Of a stretch of DNA of 64,000 nt, positions 1-8,290 are shown piece after piece (position 1 is the stretch's first letter; every line of letters starts with the position of its first letter). The stretch is taken from positions 62,001 to 126,000 of the forward strand of contig NZ_JACIDJ010000005.1 in assembly GCF_014196305.1 (NCBI RefSeq), given 5' to 3'. The notes beneath the pieces were generated by a model. It was given only the letters and a program-made list of their open reading frames with translations, did no database searches and had not been told where the DNA came from. The stretch is from Roseococcus suduntuyensis (GTDB taxonomy: Bacteria > Pseudomonadota > Alphaproteobacteria > Acetobacterales > Acetobacteraceae). The position numbers and the translations under genes were made by a program.

Positions 1-1
1 G

Positions 2-466
2 CGCATCGGCTTCGTGTTCCAGTCCTTCCATCTGCTGCCGCGCCTCGATGCCCTGGCGAACGTGGCGATGCCCATGCTGTATCGCGGTGTGTCGCGCGCG
101 GTGCGCGAGGCGCGCGCGGCCGAGGCGCTGGCGCGGGTCGGCCTCGCGGGGCGGATGCGGCACCGGCCCAACCAGCTCTCGGGCGGGCAGCAACAGCGCG
201 TGGCCATCGCGCGCGCCCTGGTGAACGGCCCGGAATTGCTGCTGGCGGACGAGCCCACGGGCGCGCTGGACAGCCGCACGGGCATCGAGATCATGGCGCT
301 GTTCCAGGCGCTGAACGCGGCGGGGGTGGCGGTGCTCTGCGTCACGCATGATGCGAGCGTGGCGGCCTATGCGGCGCGCACCCTGCGCTTCAAGGATGGC
401 AAGATGGTCGAGGACAGGCGCCACACGCCGGTGGATGCGGCCGCGCTGCTGAGGGAATTGGCATGA
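2..466 (+). CDS. ABC transporter ATP-binding protein (MacB/LolD type), 5' end outside window
   Basis: The frame is open from base 2, so the N-terminus and Walker A lie upstream of the window. The visible 154 residues carry a Q-loop region ([10 protein letters not shown]), the ABC signature [14 protein letters not shown], Walker [13 protein letters not shown] and the H-loop CVTHD. This is the small cytoplasmic ATPase of the MacB/LolD/FtsE group, which powers an FtsX-fold permease rather than a classical importer. Its TGA overlaps the ATG of the following permease (ATGA), so the two are translationally coupled and almost certainly form one transporter. In MacB itself ATPase and permease are fused; here they are separate genes, as in YknYZ-type systems. 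A membrane-fusion partner, if any, would lie upstream and cannot be seen. Confidence 0.93.
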   Translation, partial: RIGFVFQSFHLLPRLDALANVAMPMLYRGVSRAVREARAAEALARVGLAGRMRHRPNQLSGGQQQRVAIARALVNGPELLLADEPTGALDSRTGIEIMALFQALNAAGVAVLCVTHDASVAAYAARTLRFKDGKMVEDRRHTPVDAAALLRELA

Positions 467-1773
467 ACGCGCCGCATCTGGCCCCCGTGGCGCCGCCCGC
501 GGTCAGCGCGCTGGCACCCCTGCCGCGCGGGCGGGGCGGGCTGTCCTTCACCGAGGCGCTGTCGGCCGCGCTGGGCGCGCTGAACGCGAACAAGCTGCGC
601 GCGGCGCTGACGGCACTCGGCATCTTCATCGGCGTGGCCGCCGTGATGGTGACGGTGGCCGTGGGGGCGGGCGCGCGCCAGCAGGTGCTGTCGCAGATCC
701 AGTCGTTGGGTGCGAACCTGCTGCTGGTCTGGGGCGGCAATGTGCGGATGGGCGGCGTCTCGCTCGGCGCCGGGCAGCGGGCGAACATGAGCTGGGACGA
801 CGCCCAGGCCATTCCGCGCGAAATCTATGCCGTGCAGGTGGCCGCCGGCGCCATTCGCCAGCAGCAGCAGGTGGTGGCGGGCAACCAGAACTGGGCCACG
901 ACGGTCACGGCCACGGACCCGGACTGGTTCGTGGCGCATGACTGGACCCTGGCGGAAGGCCGCTTCTTCACGGTCGAGGAGAACATGGCCGGCCGCAAGG
1001 TCGTGCTGTTGGGCGCCACCGTGGCCGAGGCGCTGTTCGGCGAGGAAAATCCCGTGGGCCGCGAGGTCCGCATCGGCGCGACACCCTTCGAGGTGATCGG
1101 CGTGCTGGGCCGCAAGGGCCAGAACCCCATGGGCCAGGACCAGGACGACGCGGTGGTCATGCCCTACTGGACCGCGCGGCGCAGCGTGATGGGGTCCTCG
1201 CGTGCCTTCGCCCGCGCCGTCAGCACCATCAGCGTGAAGGTGCATGAGGGCGAGGACATGGCCCTGGTCGAGGATGAGCTTCGCGCCCTGTTCCGCCAGC
1301 GCCACCGCGTGGCGGCGAACGAGCCCGACACGGTGCAGATCAGGAACCTCAGCGAGATCGCGGCGACGCGCGACGCCTCGGCGCGCACGCTGTCCATGCT
1401 GCTGGCCTCGGTGGCGGCGGTGTCGCTGCTGGTGGGCGGTATCGGGGTGATGAACATCATGCTGGTGAGTGTCACCGAACGCACGAAGGAGATCGGGCTG
1501 CGCCTGGCCGTGGGCGCCCGCCCCGCCGACATCCTGAAGCAGTTCCTGCTGGAGGCGGTGCTGCTGGCACTCATCGGCGGCGCGGCGGGCGTGGCCGCGG
1601 GCTTCGCGCTGGCGCATCTGCTGGGCGGGCTCGCGGGGTGGCCCGTGCTGGTGCAATGGGATGCGGTGGCGCTGGCCGTGGCCGTCTCGGGGCTGACGGG
1701 GCTGTTCTTCGGCTATTGGCCGGCACGGCGGGCGGCGCGGCTCGACCCCATCGCGGCGCTGCGTTCCGAGTAG
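463..1773 (+). CDS. MacB/FtsX-family ABC transporter permease
   Basis: A 436-residue inner-membrane permease of the MacB/FtsX fold. It shows one membrane segment near residues 45-68 ([16 protein letters not shown]), a large periplasmic MacB-PCD-like domain up to about residue 300, then three C-terminal segments including the family motif [20 protein letters not shown] and a terminal [15 protein letters not shown] stretch, typical of this fold. The start ATG overlaps the stop of the ATPase gene. MacB-like pairs drive mechanotransmission for efflux of peptides, lipoproteins or toxic compounds; the substrate cannot be told from sequence. The next gene, 63 bp downstream, has its own ribosome-binding site and an unrelated function. 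Confidence 0.92.
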   Translation: MNAPHLAPVAPPAVSALAPLPRGRGGLSFTEALSAALGALNANKLRAALTALGIFIGVAAVMVTVAVGAGARQQVLSQIQSLGANLLLVWGGNVRMGGVSLGAGQRANMSWDDAQAIPREIYAVQVAAGAIRQQQQVVAGNQNWATTVTATDPDWFVAHDWTLAEGRFFTVEENMAGRKVVLLGATVAEALFGEENPVGREVRIGATPFEVIGVLGRKGQNPMGQDQDDAVVMPYWTARRSVMGSSRAFARAVSTISVKVHEGEDMALVEDELRALFRQRHRVAANEPDTVQIRNLSEIAATRDASARTLSMLLASVAAVSLLVGGIGVMNIMLVSVTERTKEIGLRLAVGARPADILKQFLLEAVLLALIGGAAGVAAGFALAHLLGGLAGWPVLVQWDAVALAVAVSGLTGLFFGYWPARRAARLDPIAALRSE

Positions 1774-1836
1774 CGGGCTCGGAGTGACAGGCGGCCTCCG
1801 GCGCGGCACCATGCGTGCCACCTCGGAGGAACCGCC

Positions 1837-2766
1837 ATGGCCAAGAAAGTCATCATCACCTGCGCCGTCACGGGGGCCATCCACACCCCCTCCATGTCGC
1901 CGCACCTGCCCATCACGCCCGCCGAGATCGCGGAGCAATCCATCGCGGCGGCGGAGGCCGGCGCCTCCATCATCCATCTGCACGCGCGCGACCCGAATGA
2001 CGGCCGGCCCTCGCCCGATCCCAAGCTGTTCATGCAGTTCCTGCCGGTGATCAAGCAGTCCAGCGATGCCGTGATCAACATCACGACCGGTGGCGGTCTC
2101 GGCATGACCATTGACGAGCGTCTGGCGGCACCGCTGATCGCGAGCCCCGAGATGTGCAGCCTCAACATGGGCTCGATGAACTTCAACATCGCGCCCAGCG
2201 CCGCCCGGGTGAAGTCCTTCAAGCATGAGTGGGAGAAGCCCTATCTGGAGGGCACCACCAACTACATCTTCCGCAACACCTTCCAGGACATCGAGCAGAT
2301 CGTGGAACGCCTGGGCAAGGGCCACGGCACGCGCTTCGAGTTCGAGTGCTACGATGTGGGCCACCTCTACAACCTGGCGCACATGCTGGACCGCGGCGTG
2401 GTGGAGGGGCCGCTCTTCGTGCAGACCATCTTCGGTATTCTGGGCGGCATCGGCGCCGAGCACCGGAACCTGATGTTCATGCGCGAGACGGCCGACCGCC
2501 TCTTCGGCGACCAGTATGTGTGGTCCGTGCTGGCGGCGGGGCGGCACCAGATGGGCTTCACCACCATGGCCGGGATTCTCGGCGGCAATGTGCGCGTGGG
2601 GCTGGAAGACAGCCTCTGGATCGGCCCCGGCAAGCAGGCCACCTCCAACGCGGAGCAGGTGGCGAAGATCCGCCGCATCCTGGAGGATGTGGGCATGGAG
2701 ATCGCCTCGCCCAAGGAAGCGCGGGAGATGCTGAAGCTGAAGGGCGGCGACCGCGTCGCCTTCTGA
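1837..2766 (+). CDS. Beta-keto acid cleavage enzyme (BKACE, formerly DUF849)
   Basis: A 309-residue TIM-barrel enzyme of the BKACE/3-keto-5-aminohexanoate cleavage family. Family members condense a beta-keto acid with acetyl-CoA and split it into acetoacetate and a CoA ester. The N-terminal strand VIITCAVTGAIHTPSMSPHL and the metal-binding IHLHARDP motif (histidines 47 and 49) are diagnostic; the later FECYDVGHLYNL and GGNVRVGLED segments also match the family. A GGAGG ribosome-binding site sits about 8 bases before the ATG at 1837. The gene stands alone, so the specific substrate (for example a carnitine- or lysine-derived keto acid) cannot be deduced from context. Confidence 0.9.
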   Translation: MAKKVIITCAVTGAIHTPSMSPHLPITPAEIAEQSIAAAEAGASIIHLHARDPNDGRPSPDPKLFMQFLPVIKQSSDAVINITTGGGLGMTIDERLAAPLIASPEMCSLNMGSMNFNIAPSAARVKSFKHEWEKPYLEGTTNYIFRNTFQDIEQIVERLGKGHGTRFEFECYDVGHLYNLAHMLDRGVVEGPLFVQTIFGILGGIGAEHRNLMFMRETADRLFGDQYVWSVLAAGRHQMGFTTMAGILGGNVRVGLEDSLWIGPGKQATSNAEQVAKIRRILEDVGMEIASPKEAREMLKLKGGDRVAF

Positions 2767-2791
2767 AGCGGAAACCACCGCCCCCTTGCAT

Positions 2792-2844
2792 CTGATCCGC
2801 GACGGCAGACCCGTCGGCGCGGCCAATCAGCCGCTCGGCAGCGC
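2792..2844. repeat. REP-like palindrome, single diverged copy
   Basis: Begins CTGATC and ends AATCAG followed by CCGCTCGGCAGCGC, the same frame and flank as the four tandem copies at 6642-6850. The stem differs (GACGG pairing with CCGTC), so only the ends and flank are conserved. It lies 25 bases after the stop of the BKACE gene and is probably transcribed as part of that gene's 3' tail. The rest of the 305-bp gap up to 3071 holds the tandem repeat at 2968-3071 and no credible gene. Confidence 0.6.
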
Positions 2845-2967
2845 GGGGTGCGGTGGCGCTTTCCCCCGCACCGCCCGCCCCAGGGAGGCGGAGTGGACGA
2901 GCGGCGCAGGGGCGCGCTTGGGGGCCGGGGGCATCATCCGCACGCGCGGATCATGCCCCTTTCCCGA

Positions 2968-3071
2968 GAGAATGATTCACTGCTCCGGCGTGCCGCCTTC
3001 GCGGATCATGCTCAGGCTTTGCCCCGAGAATGATTCACCGCTCCGGCGTGCCGCCTTCGCGGATCATGCTC
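2968..3071. repeat. Tandem 46-bp palindromic repeat, two copies
   Basis: Two copies of a 46-bp sequence (2968-3013 and 3026-3071) differ at one position and are separated by 12 bases. Each contains TGATTCAC followed by CCGC-GGCG and, after a short loop, CGCC-GCGGATCA, which pair into a hairpin. The TGATTCAC start relates it to the other REP-like palindromes in this window. The second copy ends immediately before the stop codon (3072-3074) of the minus-strand DUF4394 gene, between two convergent genes. It could act as a bidirectional terminator or a 3' mRNA stabiliser; that role is inferred. Confidence 0.75.
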
Positions 3072-3866
3072 TCAGCGCATTGCGGCCACATCGATCAGCG
3101 TCGCGGCGCCGAGCCCCGCGATGGGCCCCAGCGTCGTGACGGCGCCGGTCGTCAGGTCCAGCTCGTGCAGCGCGCCCTCCGCGACCAGGATGCCGCGATT
3201 GCCGCCTTGGCCATCCGCCAGGATGTCGAAGCCCGCGCTGGGCGGCAGGCTGGTGGACAGTGCCGCGCGCGGGGCCTGCACGCCGTCATTGGGCGGGCTT
3301 TGCAGATTGAGCTGGCCCAGCAGCGTGTCCAGCGTCAGCAGTTCCGTGGCGGTCGCGCCGGCCACGCTGTTCGTGTAGGCGCCGGCCGTCACGCGCGGCA
3401 TGGTGCCGGCCAGGTCGGGGCGCGCATATTTGAGCGACCCGTCCACGATGGTCTGCCCCGTCTCGACATTGATGCGCAGGCTGGTGCCGTTCACGCCCAG
3501 CACGCGCAGGCGGTCCGGCACCGGGTTGAAGTCCACCACCGCGCGCCCGCCGCTCTCGAAGGGGACCGACAGGCGCGCGACCTGGGTGGCCCGGCCCGTG
3601 GCGGGGTCCAGCGTCACGATCTGCCCCGTCGCGGTCAGCCCATAGAGCATGCCATTGGCGGGGCGCTGATCTATGCCGACCAGCGCACCGTCCGTGCCGG
3701 TGACGCGCAGGGGCGCGCTGGCGCGGCGGGTCTCGGCGTCGATGCGGACCAGCTGGTTCTCGGCGGTCAGCGCGACCAGGGTCTGGGCGCTGGCGGCACT
3801 GGCGAGGTTCGCGCCGAACAGCGCGACACCGGCCAGCAGGGACAGGCGGAAGCGGGAGGAGGTCAT
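3072..3866 (-). CDS. Secreted DUF4394 domain protein
   Basis: A 264-residue protein with a clear Sec signal peptide (FRLSLLAGVALFGANLASAASA). The mature part is a single DUF4394 domain, a beta-propeller-like fold of unknown function: TLVALTAENQLVRIDAETRR, VGIDQRPANGMLYGLTATG, DFNPVPDRLRVLG and AYTNS segments match the family. It probably resides in the periplasm or outside the cell. It is co-directional with, and 99 bp downstream of, the ECF sigma/anti-sigma pair, which suggests it may belong to that regulon, but there is no overlap to prove an operon. The stop abuts the tandem repeat at 2968-3071. Confidence 0.85.
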   Translation of the reverse strand: MTSSRFRLSLLAGVALFGANLASAASAQTLVALTAENQLVRIDAETRRASAPLRVTGTDGALVGIDQRPANGMLYGLTATGQIVTLDPATGRATQVARLSVPFESGGRAVVDFNPVPDRLRVLGVNGTSLRINVETGQTIVDGSLKYARPDLAGTMPRVTAGAYTNSVAGATATELLTLDTLLGQLNLQSPPNDGVQAPRAALSTSLPPSAGFDILADGQGGNRGILVAEGALHELDLTTGAVTTLGPIAGLGAATLIDVAAMR

Positions 3867-3965
3867 GCATAGGCTCCGTCTTGCAGGTGGGACGGGAAGC
3901 GCCCCACTGCCGGCGTTACGGAGCGGCCGCGCGGCCAGATGCAGCGCCGCGCGATTTTTTTCGGC

Positions 3966-4643
3966 TCAGCTTCCGGCCGCCGCCTGGAGCCGCCCGATGA
4001 ACAGGATGGGCCCAGTGGGCCGCCCGATGGGCGAGCCCCCCGGCGGTTCCAGCGTGATCTCGATGAGCATGCCGGGCTCGGGGCGGATGCTGCGCGGTGT
4101 CACCACCATGCGCCCGCCCTCCGGCACCAGGCCCAGCGAGGTGGGCGCCGTCGCCCCCTGCGGCAGGGCCCAGAGTTCCATCACCCGGTCCGGCGCCACG
4201 GGGGGCAGGTTCAGCGCGGCCAGGCGCAGCTCGCCGCGCGCCGATTCCACCAGCCAGGCCGGTTGGTCCTGGCTGGTCAGCAGCACCGTCATCAGCGCGG
4301 GCTCGGGGGCGGGGCGCAGCAGCAGCACGGCGGCCAGCCCGGCCGCGACCGCGCTGGCGCCGATGCCGAAGGCCGGCCAGGGGAAGCGCCAGCGGCGCGC
4401 GGCGGGCGTCGGGTCCAGGCTTTCGGCGATGCGCGTCCAGAGGCCGGGCGGCGGCGCCTCGGGCGGAGCCAGGGCTTGCAGGGGAGCGAGCCGTGCTTCC
4501 CAGGCCGCGACGGCGGCGGCCAGGTCGCGGTCGGTCTCCATCAGCGCCCGCACCCGCGCGGCCTCGCGCGCGTCCAGCGTGCCCAGGACGTATTCGCCCG
4601 CCAGTTCGTCGTAATTCTGGGCCTCGCGCTCTTCCGGGGTCAT
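3966..4643 (-). CDS. RskA-type membrane anti-sigma factor
   Basis: A 225-residue protein with an N-terminal cytoplasmic sigma-binding region (NYDELAGEYVLGTLDA, an anti-sigma signature), one transmembrane helix near residues 95-117 and a periplasmic C-terminal RskA domain (TVLLTSQDQPAWLVES, then DRVMELWALPQ and an IEITLEPPGG segment). It lacks the His-x3-Cys-x2-Cys zinc motif of ZAS anti-sigmas, as RskA proteins do. The start ATG overlaps the stop of the sigma gene, so the two are co-translated. It is expected to hold the adjacent ECF sigma at the membrane until a signal releases it; the signal is unknown. Confidence 0.9.
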   Translation of the reverse strand: MTPEEREAQNYDELAGEYVLGTLDAREAARVRALMETDRDLAAAVAAWEARLAPLQALAPPEAPPPGLWTRIAESLDPTPAARRWRFPWPAFGIGASAVAAGLAAVLLLRPAPEPALMTVLLTSQDQPAWLVESARGELRLAALNLPPVAPDRVMELWALPQGATAPTSLGLVPEGGRMVVTPRSIRPEPGMLIEITLEPPGGSPIGRPTGPILFIGRLQAAAGS

Positions 4644-5164
4644 GCCAGGCACTCCCTGAGGGCGAGCAGCCCGCGCCGGATCCAGGCCTTCACGGTGCCG
4701 AGCGGCGTGCCCAGCCGCGCCGAGATCTGCGGGTGGGAGAGGCCATGGACGAAGGCCAGCAGGATGCCGTCGCGGTTCTTGGGTTCCAGCCCGTCGAGGC
4801 AGGCGCGCAGCCGCGCCCCCTCGGCCGAGGCGGCGAGTGTCTCGAATTGTTCGGGCGGCACGGGGGCGTCGCCCAGCAGCGCGTCCTCGCTCGGCAATTC
4901 GCGGCCGCGGCGGCGGGCGATGTCGAGAGCCGCATGGCGCACCACGCCCCCCAGCCAATGCTCGGGCGCGCCGCGCGCCGGGTCGAACTGGTCCGCGCGC
5001 CGGGCGATATTGAGGAAGGCGTCATGCAGCGCATCGGCCGCCGCGTCGCGGTCGCGCAGGATGGCCATGGCGATGCCGAACAGCCGCACCGAATGGGCCT
5101 CGTAGAGGGCGCGCAGCGCGGCGCGGTCGCCGCGCGCCACGCGTGCCAGCAAAGACTCGCTCAC
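4640..5164 (-). CDS. ECF-family RNA polymerase sigma factor
   Basis: A 174-residue sigma factor with region 2 (ALYEAHSVRLFGIAMAILRD through DALHDAFLNIARR) and a C-terminal region 4 helix-turn-helix (SHPQISARLGTPLGTVKAWIRRGL). Only these two regions are present, as in ECF sigmas. It starts at GTG 5164, which overlaps the TGA of the upstream IalB-like gene, and its stop overlaps the start of the anti-sigma gene. The pairing with an RskA-like anti-sigma resembles SigK-RskA modules. Its regulon is not visible here; by analogy it may autoregulate the operon starting at 5772. Confidence 0.93.
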   Translation of the reverse strand: MSESLLARVARGDRAALRALYEAHSVRLFGIAMAILRDRDAAADALHDAFLNIARRADQFDPARGAPEHWLGGVVRHAALDIARRRGRELPSEDALLGDAPVPPEQFETLAASAEGARLRACLDGLEPKNRDGILLAFVHGLSHPQISARLGTPLGTVKAWIRRGLLALRECLA

Positions 5165-5772
5165 GGAATGAGGCGCTGCAGGCGGCCCAGCCAGTCGCGC
5201 AGGTCGAAGCCGGGCGGTTCGGGCGGGGGGGCGGTGCCGGCGGGCTGGCGGCGGCGCAGCGCCTCGGTCGCCTCGCGCGTGCGGGAGAGCGGCAGTTCGG
5301 CGGGCTCGGTGCCCGCGCTGGTGTTGCTGCCCAGCCCCGACATCCGCACCAGGGCGCGGCGGGAGGTCAGCAACTCAGCCGCCGCGCGCTCGGCCTCGCC
5401 GCGGCGGGGGGTGCAGATGAGGTTCCGCCCCTCCAGCCCGCAGGGCAGTTCCAGCATGGTGTGGCTGTCGAAGCGCAGCTGCGCGGTGCCGGTGAAGGCC
5501 AGCACGCCGCGCATGGCGCTGTCGAAGGAGAGGTCCCGCGCGGTCACGGCCGGCACCAGCATGCCCTGCCGGTCCATGATTTCCAGCGTGAGGCCGGGGC
5601 CGACCGCCGAACGCTCCACCGGCTCGGCATGGCGCAGGATGCAGGTGGTGCGGTCCGTCATCCGGTCGGTGACGCAGGCGAGGCGCCATGGCCCCACCTC
5701 CTCGGCGGGCTGGCCCCAGGCGGCGGGACTGGCGAGGAGCAGGGGCAGCAGGGCAAGAAACCGGAAGCGCAT
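5161..5772 (-). CDS. Secreted IalB-like (invasion-associated locus B family) protein
   Basis: A 203-residue protein with a signal peptide (FRFLALLPLLLASPAAWG) and a segment, WRLACVTDRMTDRTTCILRH, that resembles the start of IalB-family periplasmic proteins; later cysteines (LPCGLEGRNLICTPRR) fit the family's disulfide pattern. The C-terminus is proline-rich and charged. It is the first gene of a three-gene operon with the ECF sigma and anti-sigma, with a GTGA overlap. A periplasmic protein co-encoded with a membrane anti-sigma could act as sensor or target, but this is inference. IalB assignment is by pattern only. Confidence 0.65.
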   Translation of the reverse strand: MRFRFLALLPLLLASPAAWGQPAEEVGPWRLACVTDRMTDRTTCILRHAEPVERSAVGPGLTLEIMDRQGMLVPAVTARDLSFDSAMRGVLAFTGTAQLRFDSHTMLELPCGLEGRNLICTPRRGEAERAAAELLTSRRALVRMSGLGSNTSAGTEPAELPLSRTREATEALRRRQPAGTAPPPEPPGFDLRDWLGRLQRLIP

Positions 5773-5807
5773 CGTGGCATTGTATCACAGACAAGGAGGG
5801 CGATGGC

Positions 5808-6638
5808 ATGACCCCATTGCGGCTGCGGGATGGAACCGCGTTCCCCCGCCTCGGCCAGGGCACCTGGCGCATGGGCGAGGACGGCACGCGCCGCAAGGAG
5901 GAGGTGGCGGCGCTGCGGGCGGGGCTCGACCTCGGCCTCACCCTGATCGACACGGCGGAGATGTATGGGGAGGGCGGGGCCGAGAAGGTCGTGGCGGAGG
6001 CCATCGCCGGCCGGCGGGAGGAGGTGTTCCTCGTCTCCAAGGTCTATCCGCACAATGCCTCGCGCCGAGGCCTGCCACAGGCGCTGGAACGCAGCCTGAA
6101 GCGCCTGAAGGTGGACCGGCTGGACCTCTATCTGCTGCATTGGCGTGGATCGGTGCCTCTGGCCGAAACGGTGGAGGCGATGGAGCGCGCGCGGGAGGCG
6201 GGGAAGATCGCCCGCTGGGGTGTGTCCAACCTCGACGTGGACGACCTTCTGGAGCTGGAGGCCGCGCTGCCCGATTGCGCGACCGACCAGGTGCTGCTGA
6301 ACCTGGAGCATCGCGGCCCGGAATTCGACCTGCTGCCCTTCTGCGCCACGCAGGAAATGCCGGTGATGGCCTATTCGCCGGTGGGGCAGGGGGGTGCGCT
6401 GCTGCGCCACCCCGTGCTGGTGAAGCTGGCCGCCGCGCGGGGTGCCACGCCGGGGCAGATGGCGCTGGCCTGGACGCTGTCGCTTCCGGGCGTGGTCAGC
6501 ATCCCCAAGGCCAGCGGCCTCGCGCATGTGCGGGAGAATGCTGCGGCGGGGGAGATGGTGCTCTCCCCCGAGGAACTGGCCGCGCTGGACGCGGCCTTCC
6601 CGCCGCCGCGCCGCAAGCAGGAACTGGCGATGCTGTAG
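5808..6638 (+). CDS. Aldo/keto reductase
   Basis: A 276-residue NADPH-dependent oxidoreductase with a TIM barrel. The catalytic tetrad is visible: Asp48 and Tyr53 in LIDTAEMYGEGG, Lys78 in LVSKVYPHN and His111 in LYLLHW. The cofactor-binding end (VVSIPKASGLAHVRENAAA) is also present. The start at 5808 has an AAGGAGG ribosome-binding site at 5793-5799; an earlier ATG at 5803 is out of frame. It is divergent from the IalB-like operon with only 35 bp between start codons, so promoters overlap. The closest functional group is the small AKRs annotated as YeaE/2,5-diketogluconate reductase-like; the substrate is unknown. Confidence 0.9.
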   Translation: MTPLRLRDGTAFPRLGQGTWRMGEDGTRRKEEVAALRAGLDLGLTLIDTAEMYGEGGAEKVVAEAIAGRREEVFLVSKVYPHNASRRGLPQALERSLKRLKVDRLDLYLLHWRGSVPLAETVEAMERAREAGKIARWGVSNLDVDDLLELEAALPDCATDQVLLNLEHRGPEFDLLPFCATQEMPVMAYSPVGQGGALLRHPVLVKLAAARGATPGQMALAWTLSLPGVVSIPKASGLAHVRENAAAGEMVLSPEELAALDAAFPPPRRKQELAML

Positions 6639-6641
6639 CGC

Positions 6642-6850
6642 CTGATCGCCTTTGGTGGGATCACCAAAGGCGTGAATCAGACGCTCGGCAGCGCCTGATC
6701 GCCTTGGTGGGATCACCAAAGGCGTGAATCAGCCGCTCGGCAGCGTCTGATCGCCTTGGTGGGATCACCAAAGGCGTGAATCAGCCGCTCGGCAGCGCCT
6801 GATCGCCTTTGGTGGGATCACCAAAGGCGTGAGTCAGCCGCTTAGCAAGG
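6642..6850. repeat. Four tandem copies of a REP-like palindrome
   Basis: Units of about 52 bases start at 6642, 6695, 6747 and 6799. Each has the form CTGATC, then a 9-base stem arm GCC(T)TTGGTG, a short GGATC loop, the complementary CACCAAAGG arm and GTGAATCAG, followed by the conserved spacer CCGCTCGGCAGCG. The last copy is slightly decayed. The array fills the 226-bp gap between convergent genes (stops at 6638 and 6865). Related single copies occur at 2792, 16608 and 22083. There are no variable spacers, so this is not a CRISPR array. A bidirectional terminator or BIME-like role is likely but inferred. Confidence 0.85.
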
Positions 6851-6864
6851 CTCCGGCCCCGCCC

Positions 6865-8277
6865 CTACCGGAAGATCGGCATCGCGTCGTCATCGGAGGG
6901 CGGGGCGGGCGGCGGCACGTCGATCGTGACGCTCGCCGGGTCCACCCCCGTTCCGCCCTGGATCAGGAAGGTGACGGCCTCGGGCCAGATCATCACGATG
7001 GCCACCAGAAGCAATTGCAGGCAGATCCAGGGAATGGCGCCGCGGTAGATCGCCTGGGTCGACACGAATTTCGGCGCGATGGAGCGGATGTAGAACAGCG
7101 CGAAGCCGAAGGGCGGCGTCATGAAGCTGCTTTGCAGGTTGATGCACAGCAGCACCCCGAACCACACCAGGTCGATGTCGAGCTTGGTGGCCACCGGCGC
7201 CAGCAGCGGCACCACGATGAAGGCGATTTCGAAGAAGTCGAGGAAGAAGCCCAGCACGAAGATGAAGGCGTTGACGAAGAGCAGGAAGCCGATCTGCCCG
7301 CCCGGCAAATTGGCCAGCAGCCCCTCCACCCAATGCGAGCCGTCCACGCCCTGGAACACCAGGCTGAACACCGTGGCGCCGATCAGGATGTAGATGACCA
7401 TGGCCGTGATGCGCATGGCGTTGCCCATGGCCTCGCGCAGCAGCTTCCAGCTGAAGCGGCCGTTCAGGATGGCGAGTGCCACCGCCCCTGCCGTGCCCAT
7501 GGCGCCCGCTTCCGTGGGCGTGGCCAGCCCCATCAGGATGGTGCCCAGCACCAGGAACAGCAGCAGCAGCGGCGGCACCATGCCGCGCAGCACCCGCAGG
7601 TAGAGCGGCCAGCCACGCGCCATCAGCGCCTCGGGCGGCAGGGCCGGCACGCGGTGCGGGGCCACGATCGCCACGCCCGCCACGAAGGCCAGGAACAGCA
7701 GGATCTGCAAAAGGGCGGGCCCGATGGCGCCCGCATACATGTCGCCCACCGAGCGGCCCAGCTGGTCGCTCAGCACGATCAGCACGAGCGAGGGCGGGAT
7801 GAGCTGCGTGATGGTCCCCGAGGCCGCGACCACGCCCGTCGCCAGCCGCTGGTCATAGCCGTAGCGCAGCATGATGGGCAGCGCGATGACGCCCATGGCC
7901 AGCACGCTGGCCGCCACCGTGCCCGTCACCGCGCCCAGCAGCGCGCCCACCAGCACCACGGCGAAGGCGAGCCCGCCCGGAATCTTGCCGAAGAGCTGCG
8001 CCGTGCTTTCCAGCAATTCCTCGGCGAGGCCGCAGCGTTCCAGGATGGCGCCCATCAGGGTGAAGAAGGGAATGGCCAGCAGCAGGTCGTTCGACAGGAT
8101 GCCGAAGACGCGCGGCGGCAGGTTGCCCAGATAGGCGGGCGTGAAGAAGCCCAGCTCGATGAAGAACAGGCCGAAGCCCAGCCCCACCGCGCAGAGGCTG
8201 AACGCGACGGGGAAGCCCATCAGCAGGAAGACGACCAGCCCCGCGAACATCAGGGGCGGCATGATCTCGACGCTCAT
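6865..8277 (-). CDS. TRAP transporter large permease subunit (DctM)
   Basis: A 470-residue, roughly 12-helix membrane protein of the DctM family, the ion-coupled transport subunit of TRAP importers. Typical segments include GFPVAFSLCAVGLGFGL, LAIPFFTLMGAILERCGLAEELL, GTVAASVLAMGVIALPIML and ASGTITQLIPPSLVLIVLSD. The C-terminal tail is short, acidic and proline-rich. It follows the small permease gene by 13 bp. No DctP-type solute-binding protein lies beside it, so the substrate (usually a carboxylate or related anion) cannot be assigned. The sequence style is closest to the mannitol/chloroaromatic TRAP subgroup. Confidence 0.93.
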   Translation of the reverse strand: MSVEIMPPLMFAGLVVFLLMGFPVAFSLCAVGLGFGLFFIELGFFTPAYLGNLPPRVFGILSNDLLLAIPFFTLMGAILERCGLAEELLESTAQLFGKIPGGLAFAVVLVGALLGAVTGTVAASVLAMGVIALPIMLRYGYDQRLATGVVAASGTITQLIPPSLVLIVLSDQLGRSVGDMYAGAIGPALLQILLFLAFVAGVAIVAPHRVPALPPEALMARGWPLYLRVLRGMVPPLLLLFLVLGTILMGLATPTEAGAMGTAGAVALAILNGRFSWKLLREAMGNAMRITAMVIYILIGATVFSLVFQGVDGSHWVEGLLANLPGGQIGFLLFVNAFIFVLGFFLDFFEIAFIVVPLLAPVATKLDIDLVWFGVLLCINLQSSFMTPPFGFALFYIRSIAPKFVSTQAIYRGAIPWICLQLLLVAIVMIWPEAVTFLIQGGTGVDPASVTIDVPPPAPPSDDDAMPIFR

Positions 8278-8290
8278 GACTGGCAGGGCC

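Noticed and set aside
367-2826. Very long minus-strand open frame opposite the permease and BKACE genes
   Set aside because: It is an antisense shadow caused by high GC; it is Arg/His/Gly-rich with no family resemblance, while the plus-strand genes have clear motifs and ribosome-binding sites.
6642-6850. Possible CRISPR array
   Set aside because: The repeat units are directly tandem with no variable spacers, the unit is itself a palindrome, and no cas genes are present.
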